In this document: positions 24,279 through 32,050 of the stretch, one piece after another
Numbering within the stretch: the stretch's first letter is position 1
Layout of the letters: the number at the start of each line of letters is the position of its first letter
From: Planctomicrobium piriforme
GTDB lineage: Bacteria > Planctomycetota > Planctomycetia > Pirellulales > UBA1268
Assembly (NCBI GenBank): GCA_945861585.1
Contig: CAMAVC010000012.1
Coordinates: 1-52,270 of the forward strand
DNA: 52,270 nucleotides
Direction: 5' to 3'
Notes under the pieces: generated by a model
Databases searched by the model: none
Told to the model about the DNA's origin: nothing
What the model saw: only the letters and a program-made list of their open reading frames with translations
Position numbers and translations under genes: made by a program

Positions 24279-25612
24279 CGACCAGACTTTCGCGACGCAC
24301 GATGCTCCGGGGTCTCGGCACGGGGATCGCCTTGCCGCTGCTCGATGCCATGGGATCAACCGCCGTCGCGGCACCGTCCCGCAAGGCGGCGGTTCCGGTG
24401 CGCATGGCGTTCCTCTACGTGCCCAACGGCATCCACATGCCCGACTGGACGCCCACCGACACCGGCTCGGCCTACAAGCTTCCGCCCACGCTCGAGCCCC
24501 TCGCCGACCTGCGGGGTGACTTCAGCATCCTCACCGGGCTCGGCCAGCGGTGTGCAAACTCCAACGGCGACGGGCCGGGGGACCATGCCAGGGCGATGGC
24601 GTCGTTCCTCTCCGGCGTCCAGGCCCGCAAGACCGAGGGACTCGACATCGAATGCGGCACCACCGTCGACCAGATCGCAGCCTCGGCGATCGGACGCCGC
24701 ACCCGATTCCCGTCGCTCGAGATCGGGGCCGACCGCGGCAAGAGCTCCGGCACCTGCGACTCGGGCTACAGCTGCGTCTACTCATCGACCATCTCGTGGC
24801 GGACCGAGAGCCAGCCGTTGCCCAAGGAGAACGACCCGAAGGTGATCTTCGAGCGGCTCTTTGAAAATGGGCGGCCAGGCGAATCGGCCCAGGCCCGGGC
24901 GAAGCGTGACCGCTTCAGCCGGAGCATCCTCGACTTCGCGCTCGAAGACGCGCGGCGGCTGGAACGGAGCCTCGGCGCTTCCGACCGCCGCAAGCTCGAC
25001 GAATACCTCTCGGCCATCCGCGAGGTGGAGCAGCGGATCGAGCGGTCGAACCGTGCCAATGCGGCAGGCGTCGCGAAGGTGAAGAAGCCCGACGGCATTC
25101 CGCAGGACTACGAGCAGCACCTGCGCCTCCTCGCCGACCTCCTCGTGCTCGCGTTCCAGACCGACTCCACCCGGATCGCCACCTTTGTGTTCGCGAACGA
25201 GGGAAGCGGACGGAGCTACCCGTCCGTGGAAGTGCCCGAGGGCCATCACGACCTCTCGCACCACGGCAACGATCCCGCGAAACAGGCCAAGCTCGGCAAG
25301 ATCAACCGCTTCCACACCCGGCAGCTCGCCTACTTTCTCGGCCGGCTCAAGTCGGCCCGCGAAGCCGATTCAAACCTGCTCGACCGCAGCATGATTCTCT
25401 ACGGCGGTTGCATCGGCGACGGCAACCGCCACGACCACAATCACCTTCCGATCCTTCTCGCCGGCCGTGCCGGCGGCACGCTCTCGCCCGGACGCCACCA
25501 GCGCTACGAGGCGAAGACGCCGCTCAACAATCTCTTTTCATCGCTGCTCGACAGGATCGGCGCCCAGCCCGATGCGCTGCCCGAGACGACCGGCAGACTC
25601 GAGGGAATATGA
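24275..25612 (+). CDS. DUF1552 protein, Tat-type signal
   Basis: A 445-aa protein starting with SRRTMLRGLGTGIALPLLDA, a twin-arginine-type export signal, followed by the DUF1552 hallmarks AFLYVPNGIHMPDW, LEPLADLRGDFSILTGL, DHARAMASFLSG and ending with GGCIGDGNRHDHNHLPILLAG. The ATG overlaps the upstream stop by four bases. In planctomycetes this gene nearly always follows a DUF1592-type gene, so the two probably act together in the periplasm after folding in the cytoplasm. The fold resembles the alkaline phosphatase/sulfatase-like DUF1501 group; activity unknown. Confidence 0.93.
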   Translation: MTTRLSRRTMLRGLGTGIALPLLDAMGSTAVAAPSRKAAVPVRMAFLYVPNGIHMPDWTPTDTGSAYKLPPTLEPLADLRGDFSILTGLGQRCANSNGDGPGDHARAMASFLSGVQARKTEGLDIECGTTVDQIAASAIGRRTRFPSLEIGADRGKSSGTCDSGYSCVYSSTISWRTESQPLPKENDPKVIFERLFENGRPGESAQARAKRDRFSRSILDFALEDARRLERSLGASDRRKLDEYLSAIREVEQRIERSNRANAAGVAKVKKPDGIPQDYEQHLRLLADLLVLAFQTDSTRIATFVFANEGSGRSYPSVEVPEGHHDLSHHGNDPAKQAKLGKINRFHTRQLAYFLGRLKSAREADSNLLDRSMILYGGCIGDGNRHDHNHLPILLAGRAGGTLSPGRHQRYEAKTPLNNLFSSLLDRIGAQPDALPETTGRLEGI

Positions 25613-26649
25613 TTCGTCGTCGGGCGTTGCCCGCGATCGCCGCAGGCTGCCTGCTCGTTGTGGCCCCCTGCGCGAGCGCGGCTCCCAAGGATCCACGGCC
25701 GCAGCGGTACCACCTGCAGGCTCGGGCGAGCGAGCTCGACCCGCGGGTGAAGACCCATCCCGAGATCGACTTCGTGCTCGAGAAGGATGGCAAGCCCGCC
25801 GACATCGAGCACGCCTCCGTAGATACTCGCGTCAAGCCGCGCGGGCGGCTCGTCGTCTGGCTGATGGACTACAACGACGCCCTCTTCCAGCGGCTCAACG
25901 ACTACGGCCTGCATGCCGTGCAGCCGCACTACGCCAACAAGTGGTTCGCGATCCTCAAGCCCCGCGACCGCATGGATCGCGGCAACGTGCGGCTCGAAGC
26001 GGCGACGGGCCGCGACGTGAGCGACCAGCTCGACGTGCCGGCTCCCGACGGGATGATGGAGCGGGTGCGGGCGATGCTCAAGGGCCTGGCGCAGCGGCAT
26101 CCGCAGGGCGACTGGAAGCAGTTTCTCTCGTCCGACGGCTCCGAGGTGCGTTGGAACAAGGTGATCGTGGCGGGCGCATCGCACGGCGCCACCACCGCGG
26201 CCCGGTTCGCCAAGGAAGTGAAGGTCGATCGGGTGGTGATGCTCTGCGGCCCGCGAGATCAGGATCAAGACTGGCAAGCACTCCCGTCCGCAACGCCTGC
26301 CGAACGGTATTTCGGATTTTCCCACGTGCTCGACGGCGGCTGGTCGGGCGACCACTACTGCCGCTCGTGGGAACTTCTCGGCATGAACGACTCCGGCCCG
26401 ATCGTGAACGTCGACGACACGCCGTCCCCGTACGGCAATTCACGCCGCCTGATTTCCGCAGTCGACGTCGGGGGCGACGAGAAGAAGGCCCATTCGGCCG
26501 TCCAGCCGGGGAAATCGTCGCCGCTGGGGCCCGATGGACAGCCGCTCTACGAGCCGGTGTGGCGGTATCTGTTCACGCACCCGCTCGACGAGGTGGGCGC
26601 GCCCGTCCCGCGAGATCCCGACTGCCGACAGGATCACCCGCTCGGGTAG
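25609..26649 (+). CDS. Secreted alpha/beta-hydrolase-like protein
   Basis: A 346-aa protein with a signal peptide (about 1-25). The nucleophile elbow is VIVAGASHGATTAARF with S191 in G-x-S-x-G. Other conserved parts are LVVWLMDYND and DRVVMLCGPRDQDQDW, then a likely acid/His region (YFGFSHVLDGG). It resembles the secreted BPSS1187-like hydrolases of planctomycetes. Its ATG overlaps the DUF1552 stop (ATGA). Substrate unknown; the operon suggests a role in breakdown of external polymers. Confidence 0.8.
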   Translation: MIRRRALPAIAAGCLLVVAPCASAAPKDPRPQRYHLQARASELDPRVKTHPEIDFVLEKDGKPADIEHASVDTRVKPRGRLVVWLMDYNDALFQRLNDYGLHAVQPHYANKWFAILKPRDRMDRGNVRLEAATGRDVSDQLDVPAPDGMMERVRAMLKGLAQRHPQGDWKQFLSSDGSEVRWNKVIVAGASHGATTAARFAKEVKVDRVVMLCGPRDQDQDWQALPSATPAERYFGFSHVLDGGWSGDHYCRSWELLGMNDSGPIVNVDDTPSPYGNSRRLISAVDVGGDEKKAHSAVQPGKSSPLGPDGQPLYEPVWRYLFTHPLDEVGAPVPRDPDCRQDHPLG

Positions 26650-26653
26650 CCTG

Positions 26654-27322
26654 ATGAAGCCGATGGGGCCGGAGCGGTACGGCGTGGTCGCGAAGCTGGT
26701 CGACTGTGCAGACCATGGAGCCGGATCCGGGGCCGAATTGTTCCTCGTGGAAGGCGACTCCGCTGCTGCGGCCGTGGCCCGCGTGCGCGACGCCCGCCGC
26801 CAGGCCGTGCTGCCCATGCAGGGGAAGCCGCTCAATGCGTCGCGCGCGTCGTCCGCCAAGGTGGCCGACCACCCATTCTTCGGCCCGCTCGCCGCGGCGA
26901 TCGGAATCGGCGTGGAGCCTCACTGCGAGCCGCATCGGTCGCGGTATGAGCGGGTGCTCGTGCTCACCGATCCCGACGCCGACGGCATTCACTGTGGCTA
27001 CCTCGTGCTCCTGTTTTTCCAGCGGTTCATGCGGCCGCTCCTCGACACCGGGCAAATCGGCATCGTGCGGCCGCCCTGGGGCGAGGTGGTGGTGGCGGGC
27101 GAACTTCTGCTGGCCTTCTCGGAGCCGGAGCTTGCCGCGGTCGTCGATCGACATCGGAGCCGCGAAGGCATCGCGGTCAGGCGCTATCGCGGCCTGGCCG
27201 CCCTGGATGCCGACCTCCTGAGAATGACGTGTGTCGATCCAGCGACACGGCGCATCGACGCCGTTTCGCCAGCTGACATAGCGGCGATGACCGCCGTCAT
27301 CGAGGCGCTCGAACCTACCTGA
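26654..27322 (+). CDS. Orphan GyrB/ParE-like TOPRIM protein without ATPase domain
   Basis: A 222-aa protein corresponding only to the TOPRIM and C-terminal tail of type IIA topoisomerase B subunits. KLVDCADH and ELFLVEGDSA (E33) match the start of GyrB TOPRIM, VLPMQGKPLN matches the PLKGK segment with Lys changed to Gln, VLVLTDPDADG (D106, D108, D110) is the metal-binding DxDxDG, and RRYRGLAALDADLL...VDPATRR matches the 'QRYKGLGEM...MDPESRR' tail. The second Gly-rich part GDSAGG is GDSAAA. No GHKL ATPase or transducer region is present and there is no upstream frame for one. It starts four bases after the hydrolase stop, so it ends the operon. It could be a relic, a regulator or a nuclease-like TOPRIM. 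Confidence 0.82.
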   Translation: MKPMGPERYGVVAKLVDCADHGAGSGAELFLVEGDSAAAAVARVRDARRQAVLPMQGKPLNASRASSAKVADHPFFGPLAAAIGIGVEPHCEPHRSRYERVLVLTDPDADGIHCGYLVLLFFQRFMRPLLDTGQIGIVRPPWGEVVVAGELLLAFSEPELAAVVDRHRSREGIAVRRYRGLAALDADLLRMTCVDPATRRIDAVSPADIAAMTAVIEALEPT

Positions 27323-27367
27323 ATAGATCTCGCGCCCGGCGGATCGGCGGGGCGACGCCCATCGCCA

Positions 27368-27487
27368 TTATCGACGGCTGCGGCGGGCACTCGAATCGGT
27401 TGCCATTCCCCAGACGGCTCCCACGATCAGCCACATGCCGAACGCGAACAGCACGAGCACCACCCAAAGGGCGATCGTTTCAAACAT
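27368..27487 (-). CDS. Single-span membrane microprotein, 39 aa
   Basis: ATG 27487 opens a 39-codon frame with a continuous hydrophobic helix (about residues 4-28, MFETIALWVVLVLFAFGMW...) and a basic tail DSSARRSRR. AGGAG lies about ten bases upstream. The layout of a membrane helix with a positively charged cytoplasmic end suits a small membrane subunit or regulator. The frame continues upstream without a stop into a gene remnant, so a longer protein cannot be excluded. Confidence 0.45.
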   Translation of the reverse strand: MFETIALWVVLVLFAFGMWLIVGAVWGMATDSSARRSRR

Positions 27488-27670
27488 TTTTGTGACGCTC
27501 CTGAACAGCCCGAAATGGCTGCAAGCAAACCATAGGTCACAAAAGTGGCTGAAGCTGCTCCTGCCGACGTCTTCAACAATTTCAAGGTGCTGGAGGTCGT
27601 CGTCATCGACCGCCCGCACCCAGTCACAGAACGGCTTCCTGGGGCACACAATCAGAGCAGATCGCTGCAA
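27488..27670 (-). pseudogene. Remnant of a conserved short protein
   Basis: In frame with the microprotein, the translation from TTG 27670 reads LQRSALIVCPRKPFCDWV then RAVDDDD. This resembles the opening of a widespread uncharacterised family of about 100 residues that starts '(M)xRSALVVRPKQPFLDW'. The expected acidic middle and the later tryptophan-rich part are absent, there is no ATG or ribosome site, and the frame runs on into unrelated sequence. I read it as a truncated copy. The remaining bases up to the tRNA (27671-27906) show no gene. Confidence 0.4.
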
Positions 27671-27906
27671 TTGAGCATCTGAAGATCCAATGAGGCCGCG
27701 GGCAAGAACTTGAATACCGAGCCCATCGATTCGCCACCTGCGCCGGTTCACGCAATCCATTCACACGGAAAACGCAGGGACCACTCTTGGGACTGGATGT
27801 TTTCTCAGCCCCGAAGACCCGCGGCACAAGCTGCCCGGTTGCCAGGTCTGAAGCTGGCCTCTTTTCCGCCCCCCCCGCCACCGTGGTAAAAATACGTTGA
27901 GAGAAT

Positions 27907-27980
27907 GCGCCCGTAGCTCAGGTGGATAGAGCATGGGATTTCTAATCCCAGGGTCGCTGGTTCGAGTCCAGCCGGGCGTA
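27907..27980 (+). tRNA. tRNA-Arg (anticodon TCT)
   Basis: A 74-base cloverleaf. Acceptor arms GCGCCCG and CGGGCGT pair over seven positions with one G-T, followed by discriminator A. The D arm is TAGCTCAGGTGGATAGAGCA, the anticodon stem TGGGA/TCCCA encloses TTTCTAA (anticodon TCT), and the T arm is CGCTGGTTCGAGTCCAGC. No CCA is encoded. A seven-T run follows at 27985-27991. Its last 26 bases are duplicated at 28085-28110. Confidence 0.95.
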
Positions 27981-27990
27981 TTGGTTTTTT

Positions 27991-28074
27991 TCACGCGGCG
28001 GGCACGATGCCCGCCCATCGAGAGCCGACGGAGGTCGGCCAAGCAAAGCGAGGCACGATGCCGAGGCTTTGCGT
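27991..28074 (-). repeat. Dispersed palindromic repeat, copy A (after tRNA-Arg)
   Basis: Minus strand contains CTCGGCATCGTGCC, then the perfect palindrome GCCGACCTCCGTCGGC and GCGGGCATCGTGCCCGC. One frame reads LGIVPRFAWPTSVG. Diverged copies occur at 46140 and 51975. Confidence 0.7.
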
Positions 28075-28084
28075 AAATAGAGCC

Positions 28085-28110
28085 CGCTGGTTCGAGTCCA
28101 GCCGGGCGTA
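28085..28110 (+). repeat. Duplicated 3' end of tRNA-Arg (att-like)
   Basis: Twenty-six bases identical to 27955-27980, i.e. the T arm and 3' acceptor strand of the tRNA-Arg gene, lie 130 bp downstream. No 5' tRNA half precedes it, so it is not a second tRNA gene. Such duplications mark integration at tRNA 3' ends. No integrase is visible between or directly beside the copies. Confidence 0.8.
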
Positions 28111-28250
28111 CTTCCCGATCGCAAGGGCCGGAGGCCCGGCATCTCGCGTGCCGTCGGAGTTCGCGCGGCCAGTAGCTGGGCATGCCCGGCTATCGTCCTG
28201 CATGGCAAACAGCCCGGCTGGCACCACGTTGGGGGCGGCGTCAGGGCAGG

Positions 28251-28838
28251 TCACCGTTCCTCGACGTGCACTCTTGCCAAAATGGTAAGCCCATTATTAT
28301 TCCGATAGTGTGCAAGCATCGTCCATTCAGGATGGTCTGCAAGAAACTCTGCGATCGCAGGCTGAAGTCCTTTTGTGATTTCATCGACGGGAATTCCCGT
28401 TTCGAACGATTGTTGCGCGGGATTCCACTTATTCCGAAGGGTTTCTCCGCGAAGTCCGTCAATTTCTGTGTCATGAAGTGCAATGTATTTGTGGACGGAA
28501 GAATGCCACCGCGCAAGTTCTCGTTTCAGATGCCCATAGACATGCCACGTGTCAATGAAAAGAAGATCGGTCTCTACGAGCGAACACTCGAGGTCGGACG
28601 CCTGAACAAACGTTGCCTGGGGCGTCGTACGTAAAAACGCGTCGACTCTCTCTGACCGATAGGGATCTATCATCGTGAGCGTCCCTGTTGGAGGGAGACC
28701 TGCGATGAAGGCATGCGAACTGACAACCTCGCGAACTCCGCATTCCACGACCGATGTGCAGAGAGAGGCTAGCAGTTTGAGAGTTGGAAGGTGTTCATTG
28801 ATATCAGACGAACGAGCACACAGCTCCTCGTAATTCAT
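28251..28838 (-). CDS. SAM-dependent methyltransferase-like protein (class I fold)
   Basis: A 195-aa protein starting MNYEELCARSSDINEHLPTL at ATG 28838. VVECGVREVVSSHAFIAGL is the glycine-poor motif I of a family of small methyltransferase-like proteins, followed by TMIDPYRSER, LLFIDTWHVYGHLKRELARW and KYIALHDTEIDG, which recalls cephalosporin-hydroxylase-type Rossmann proteins of polysaccharide loci. Ribosome site weak. It is distinctly AT-richer than neighbouring genes. It lies downstream of the glycosyltransferase on the same strand, suggesting a glycan-modification role. The longer open frame to 29450 is a shadow of the glycosyltransferase. Confidence 0.75.
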   Translation of the reverse strand: MNYEELCARSSDINEHLPTLKLLASLCTSVVECGVREVVSSHAFIAGLPPTGTLTMIDPYRSERVDAFLRTTPQATFVQASDLECSLVETDLLFIDTWHVYGHLKRELARWHSSVHKYIALHDTEIDGLRGETLRNKWNPAQQSFETGIPVDEITKGLQPAIAEFLADHPEWTMLAHYRNNNGLTILARVHVEER

Positions 28839-28953
28839 GCGATATCGAGTCCCGGAAATTTTTCTCGCTCGCCAACTGCAGAAGTCATAGCGCTCGTTCG
28901 GCCGGGAGATGAACCGATCGACGAGCGGCGCGGCGGATTCAACAGATGCCTGG

Positions 28954-29958
28954 CTAGGCCGCCGCGAGCGATTCGATGCGGCGGTCGAGCACGGCGACAT
29001 GCCCCTCGATGTCGCTCCGCAGCCGGACGTCGCCGATGCATTCGAGCAGCCGACGAGCGTGGTCCAGCGTGGTGCGGGCGGCGGAGGTATCGGCGTGCTG
29101 CAACTGCTTTTCCACAGTCCGCAGGGCCGAGCCGGCGTACCAGCGGGCACTGCGGGCGACGAACACGCTTCGTTCCTGAGCCGTGAACGACTCGGCATTG
29201 ATCTGAATGGCGTGGACGAGATCGGGCCAGACCATCCCCTGCGCGAGCAGGCGCGACGATTCACTCGCCTCGTGGCGGCGATACACGGCCAGCGGCCGCG
29301 TCTCGTGCCACACAGGCATCCGGGCGGCGATGCGCACCCACATCTCCCAGTCGAGGGTGTGGCACAGATCGCTCCTGTAGCCGCCGAGCAGTTCGTAGGT
29401 CGTGCGGGCGACGACCACGGCGGGCGTCTGGATGCGTTGACGGACGGCAATCCTCGGCAGCCAGTTGGAAATCACGCCCGGCCACAGCCGCTGACGCCAC
29501 GTGCACTTGATGAGCCGATCCTGCCCATCGACGATGCGACTGGGGCAAAATGCCATCCCGATCAGAGGAGCCCGCAGGAACGCCTGCTCCATCCGCTCGT
29601 AGAAGCCCGGCAGGATGCAGTCGTCTTGGTGCAGGAGGTGCACGAGATGCCCGCGGGCAAGCCCGATCGCGCGATTCCAGTTGCCGCTCAGGCCGAGATG
29701 CTCGCCCTCCGCGTGGATCTCGACCCGGCCTTCGGGATCGGCCGAGCGCACGAACCGCTCGAGGAAGGCCCGATCCGAGCCGTCATCGACGACGGCAATC
29801 TGCATGTCTTGATTCGATACCGCCTGTGCGAGCACCGACTCGAGCGCCCTGCGCAGCATCGCTCCAGGCCGATAGGTCGGCACCATCACCGAAAACCTCG
29901 GCCGTGGGCCGGGAGCCACAGGCTCGATAGTCGGGATAGCCGAGTGCAGGAGACTCAT
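28954..29958 (-). CDS. Family 2 glycosyltransferase
   Basis: A 334-aa GT-A fold enzyme transferring a sugar from a nucleotide donor. FSVMVPTYRPGAMLRRALESVL opens the domain, VVDDGSD (57-62) and LLHQDDC (QDD at 111-113, the DXD equivalent) bind nucleotide and metal, and LDWEMWVRIAARMP lies in the acceptor region. The C-terminal 80 residues are helical. No membrane segment. Product unknown; the adjacent methyltransferase-like gene suggests a surface glycan. Divergent from the flavoprotein at 30083. Confidence 0.9.
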   Translation of the reverse strand: MSLLHSAIPTIEPVAPGPRPRFSVMVPTYRPGAMLRRALESVLAQAVSNQDMQIAVVDDGSDRAFLERFVRSADPEGRVEIHAEGEHLGLSGNWNRAIGLARGHLVHLLHQDDCILPGFYERMEQAFLRAPLIGMAFCPSRIVDGQDRLIKCTWRQRLWPGVISNWLPRIAVRQRIQTPAVVVARTTYELLGGYRSDLCHTLDWEMWVRIAARMPVWHETRPLAVYRRHEASESSRLLAQGMVWPDLVHAIQINAESFTAQERSVFVARSARWYAGSALRTVEKQLQHADTSAARTTLDHARRLLECIGDVRLRSDIEGHVAVLDRRIESLAAA

Positions 29959-30082
29959 GATGCATCATTCTTCGGAACGAGCCCGGGAACGCTCTGCACT
30001 TTTAATCTCAGATTCGGTCCAGTGTTTCAATTTCAAAATGTGGTCTTTCAGCGCTCGAGGTCGGCCTGGCAGACTGGGGGGA

Positions 30083-31606
30083 ATGCAGGGTAGTCCGACA
30101 CACTCTGACGTGGTCATCCTGGGTGCCGGATTCAGTGGGATCTGCGCAGCCATCAAACTCCTCGAGGCGGGACGGCGGAATTTCATCATCCTCGAGAAGT
30201 CGACAGCGCTCGGGGGCACGTGGCGGGACAACGTCTATCCGGGGTGTGCGTGCGATCTTCCTACGCATCTCTATTCGTTTTCCTTCGCTCAGCACCCCGG
30301 CTGGACGCACACCTACGCCTCGCAGCCTGACATCCTGGCCTACCTGCAGCGCCTCGTCACTCGCTATGGCGTCGAGCAACACATCCAATACAACACGGCT
30401 GTCACGAAGGCTGTCTGGGACGATTCGGCGGGCTTCTGGCGTCTGTCCACGGACGATGGCCGGCATTTCGTTGGCCGCGTCGTGATCGCGGCGACTGGGG
30501 CACTACACGTGCCCAAGATGCCGGTGATCGACGGCCTCGAGTCGTTCGCGGGAAGCGTGTTCCACACCTCGCGATGGAAGCACGACGTCGATCTCGTCGG
30601 GCGGCGCGTCGGCGTGATCGGCACGGGAGCGAGCGCCATCCAGGTGATCCCCGCGATCGCGCCCGTCGTGAAGTCGCTCGTGGTCTTCCAGCGATCCCCA
30701 CCCTGGGTCCTGCCCCGCAAGGATCGCGTGATTCCGGCTCCGTATCGCCAGGCCTTGGCCTGGCTACCACCGCTCAACCACATCGTTCACATCGTCCAGT
30801 ATTGGCGGGCCGAGTCGATCGCCCTCGGCTTCACCGTGAAGCCAAAACTCATGGGCCGGGGGCAGAAGCAGTCGGCCCGGTTTCTCGCGAGCGTCGTAAA
30901 GGATCGCCACGTTCGTGAGAAACTGACCCCGATGTACACCATGGGCTGCAAGCGTTTGATGCGCTCGGACGACTTCTATCCGGTATTCACCCGCGACAAC
31001 GTCGAACTCGTCACAGAGCCGATCGTAGCGGTGCGGCCCGCCGGGATCGTGACAGCCGACGGACGCGAGCGGCCGCTCGACGTGATCATCGCCGCGACAG
31101 GCTTCAAGCCGTTCGACATCTCGGCCAGCATCCATATCGAAGGCCGGGATGGGCGCGTCTTGGCAGAAGAGTGGCGGTCCGGTCCGCAGGCCTTTCAAGG
31201 CGTTGCCATCGCCGGCTTCCCCAACCTGTTCCTGCTGATGGGTCCCAACACCGGCCTTGGGCACAATTCGGTGTTGTTCATGATCGAGGCCCAGGTGCGG
31301 TATATCCTCCAGTGCCTCCACTGGATCGACAGTCCACGCGTTGACGGCACGCACCGCGCTCCCTCCCGCACCGCCTCAGTCGAGGTCCGCGACGACGTGC
31401 AGCGTGCCTTTAACGAGCGCCTCCAGCGGAAATTCAACCGGAGCGTGTGGAAGAGCGATGGGAGCGTGTGGCAACTCCCGTGCCGGAGCTGGTACGTCCA
31501 CGAAAGCGGCCGCCATCACGTGATTTGGCCGAGCTTTGCGACGTCCTACTGGTGGGCCATGCGGGCGCCGAAACGGGAAGATTTCTTGGTCGGATCGGGG
31601 GATTGA
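30083..31606 (+). CDS. Flavin-dependent monooxygenase, Baeyer-Villiger/FMO type
   Basis: A 507-aa two-dinucleotide-binding flavoprotein. FAD binding: VILGAGFSGICAA (14-19). NADPH binding: VGVIGTGASAIQV (about 177-188). Between them F155-A-G157-SVF-H161-TSR-W165-K matches the Baeyer-Villiger fingerprint FxGxxxHxxxW, with K in place of the usual P or D. ATGF at the second FAD contact (IAATGFKPFD) is present. The start is ATG 30083 with GGGGGG just upstream. It would oxygenate a ketone, aldehyde or heteroatom; substrate unknown. Its stop overlaps a possible short coupled frame. Confidence 0.92.
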   Translation: MQGSPTHSDVVILGAGFSGICAAIKLLEAGRRNFIILEKSTALGGTWRDNVYPGCACDLPTHLYSFSFAQHPGWTHTYASQPDILAYLQRLVTRYGVEQHIQYNTAVTKAVWDDSAGFWRLSTDDGRHFVGRVVIAATGALHVPKMPVIDGLESFAGSVFHTSRWKHDVDLVGRRVGVIGTGASAIQVIPAIAPVVKSLVVFQRSPPWVLPRKDRVIPAPYRQALAWLPPLNHIVHIVQYWRAESIALGFTVKPKLMGRGQKQSARFLASVVKDRHVREKLTPMYTMGCKRLMRSDDFYPVFTRDNVELVTEPIVAVRPAGIVTADGRERPLDVIIAATGFKPFDISASIHIEGRDGRVLAEEWRSGPQAFQGVAIAGFPNLFLLMGPNTGLGHNSVLFMIEAQVRYILQCLHWIDSPRVDGTHRAPSRTASVEVRDDVQRAFNERLQRKFNRSVWKSDGSVWQLPCRSWYVHESGRHHVIWPSFATSYWWAMRAPKREDFLVGSGD

Positions 31607-31710
31607 ACCGTTTTCTCACATGCGTCGTACAGAATGCGACGTGCCGGACGGCGGAAGCATCATTCCGCGACGGCACATATCGACGCCTGTTTGAGGAGGC
31701 CGGGCCGTGA
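31603..31710 (+). CDS. Possible 35-aa coupled small protein
   Basis: A frame from TTG 31603 (overlapping the flavoprotein stop) to TGA 31710, which overlaps the next gene's GTG. The translation NRFLTCVVQNATCRTAEASF then RDGTYRRLFEEAGP looks protein-like, and the double overlap suggests translational coupling. The GGGGGA is too close to the TTG and no family is recognised, so this is tentative. Confidence 0.25.
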   Translation: MNRFLTCVVQNATCRTAEASFRDGTYRRLFEEAGP

Positions 31711-31955
31711 ACCGAGAAGATCTGCTGGCACTGTGCGATCTGTATGTCCGTCGGCGAGGGCTGGGGGCGGGAGTCGTAGCTGCTCCGCCGGCACTCGAAA
31801 TCATCGACAGCTTTCTGCATGCCGAAATCTCCGCAAGCGAGAAGAACTCCCTGCTCGCCTACGTGCGTACCAGTGACGAGGAGTCGGACGACCTCGAGGA
31901 GCTCGCGGCGTTCGGCGTGGCAAGCCTGGAAATCTCCGAAGACGACGGCGACTGA
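31707..31955 (+). CDS. Hypothetical acidic protein, 82 aa
   Basis: GTG start at 31707 with GAGGAG eight bases upstream. The protein (MNREDLLALCDLYVRRRGLG...) is helical with a strongly acidic second half (TSDEESDDLEELAAF) ending EISEDDGD. No domain recognised and no signal. It follows the flavoprotein closely and may be cotranscribed. Confidence 0.55.
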   Translation: MNREDLLALCDLYVRRRGLGAGVVAAPPALEIIDSFLHAEISASEKNSLLAYVRTSDEESDDLEELAAFGVASLEISEDDGD

Positions 31956-32050
31956 AGAGTTGTTGCCGGCTGCATCGAAAACCAGATGCATGCCGATGGT
32001 GAGGCGCCGAAATCGAGGGGAGAGCATTCCCCTCGCCGGATGGCAGCCGT

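Noticed and set aside
28085-28110. Second tRNA-Arg gene
   Set aside because: Only the T arm and 3' acceptor strand are present; no D arm or anticodon arm precedes it.
28839-29450. N-terminal extension of the methyltransferase-like gene
   Set aside because: The added 204 residues are antisense or frame-shifted readings within the glycosyltransferase gene, with biased composition.
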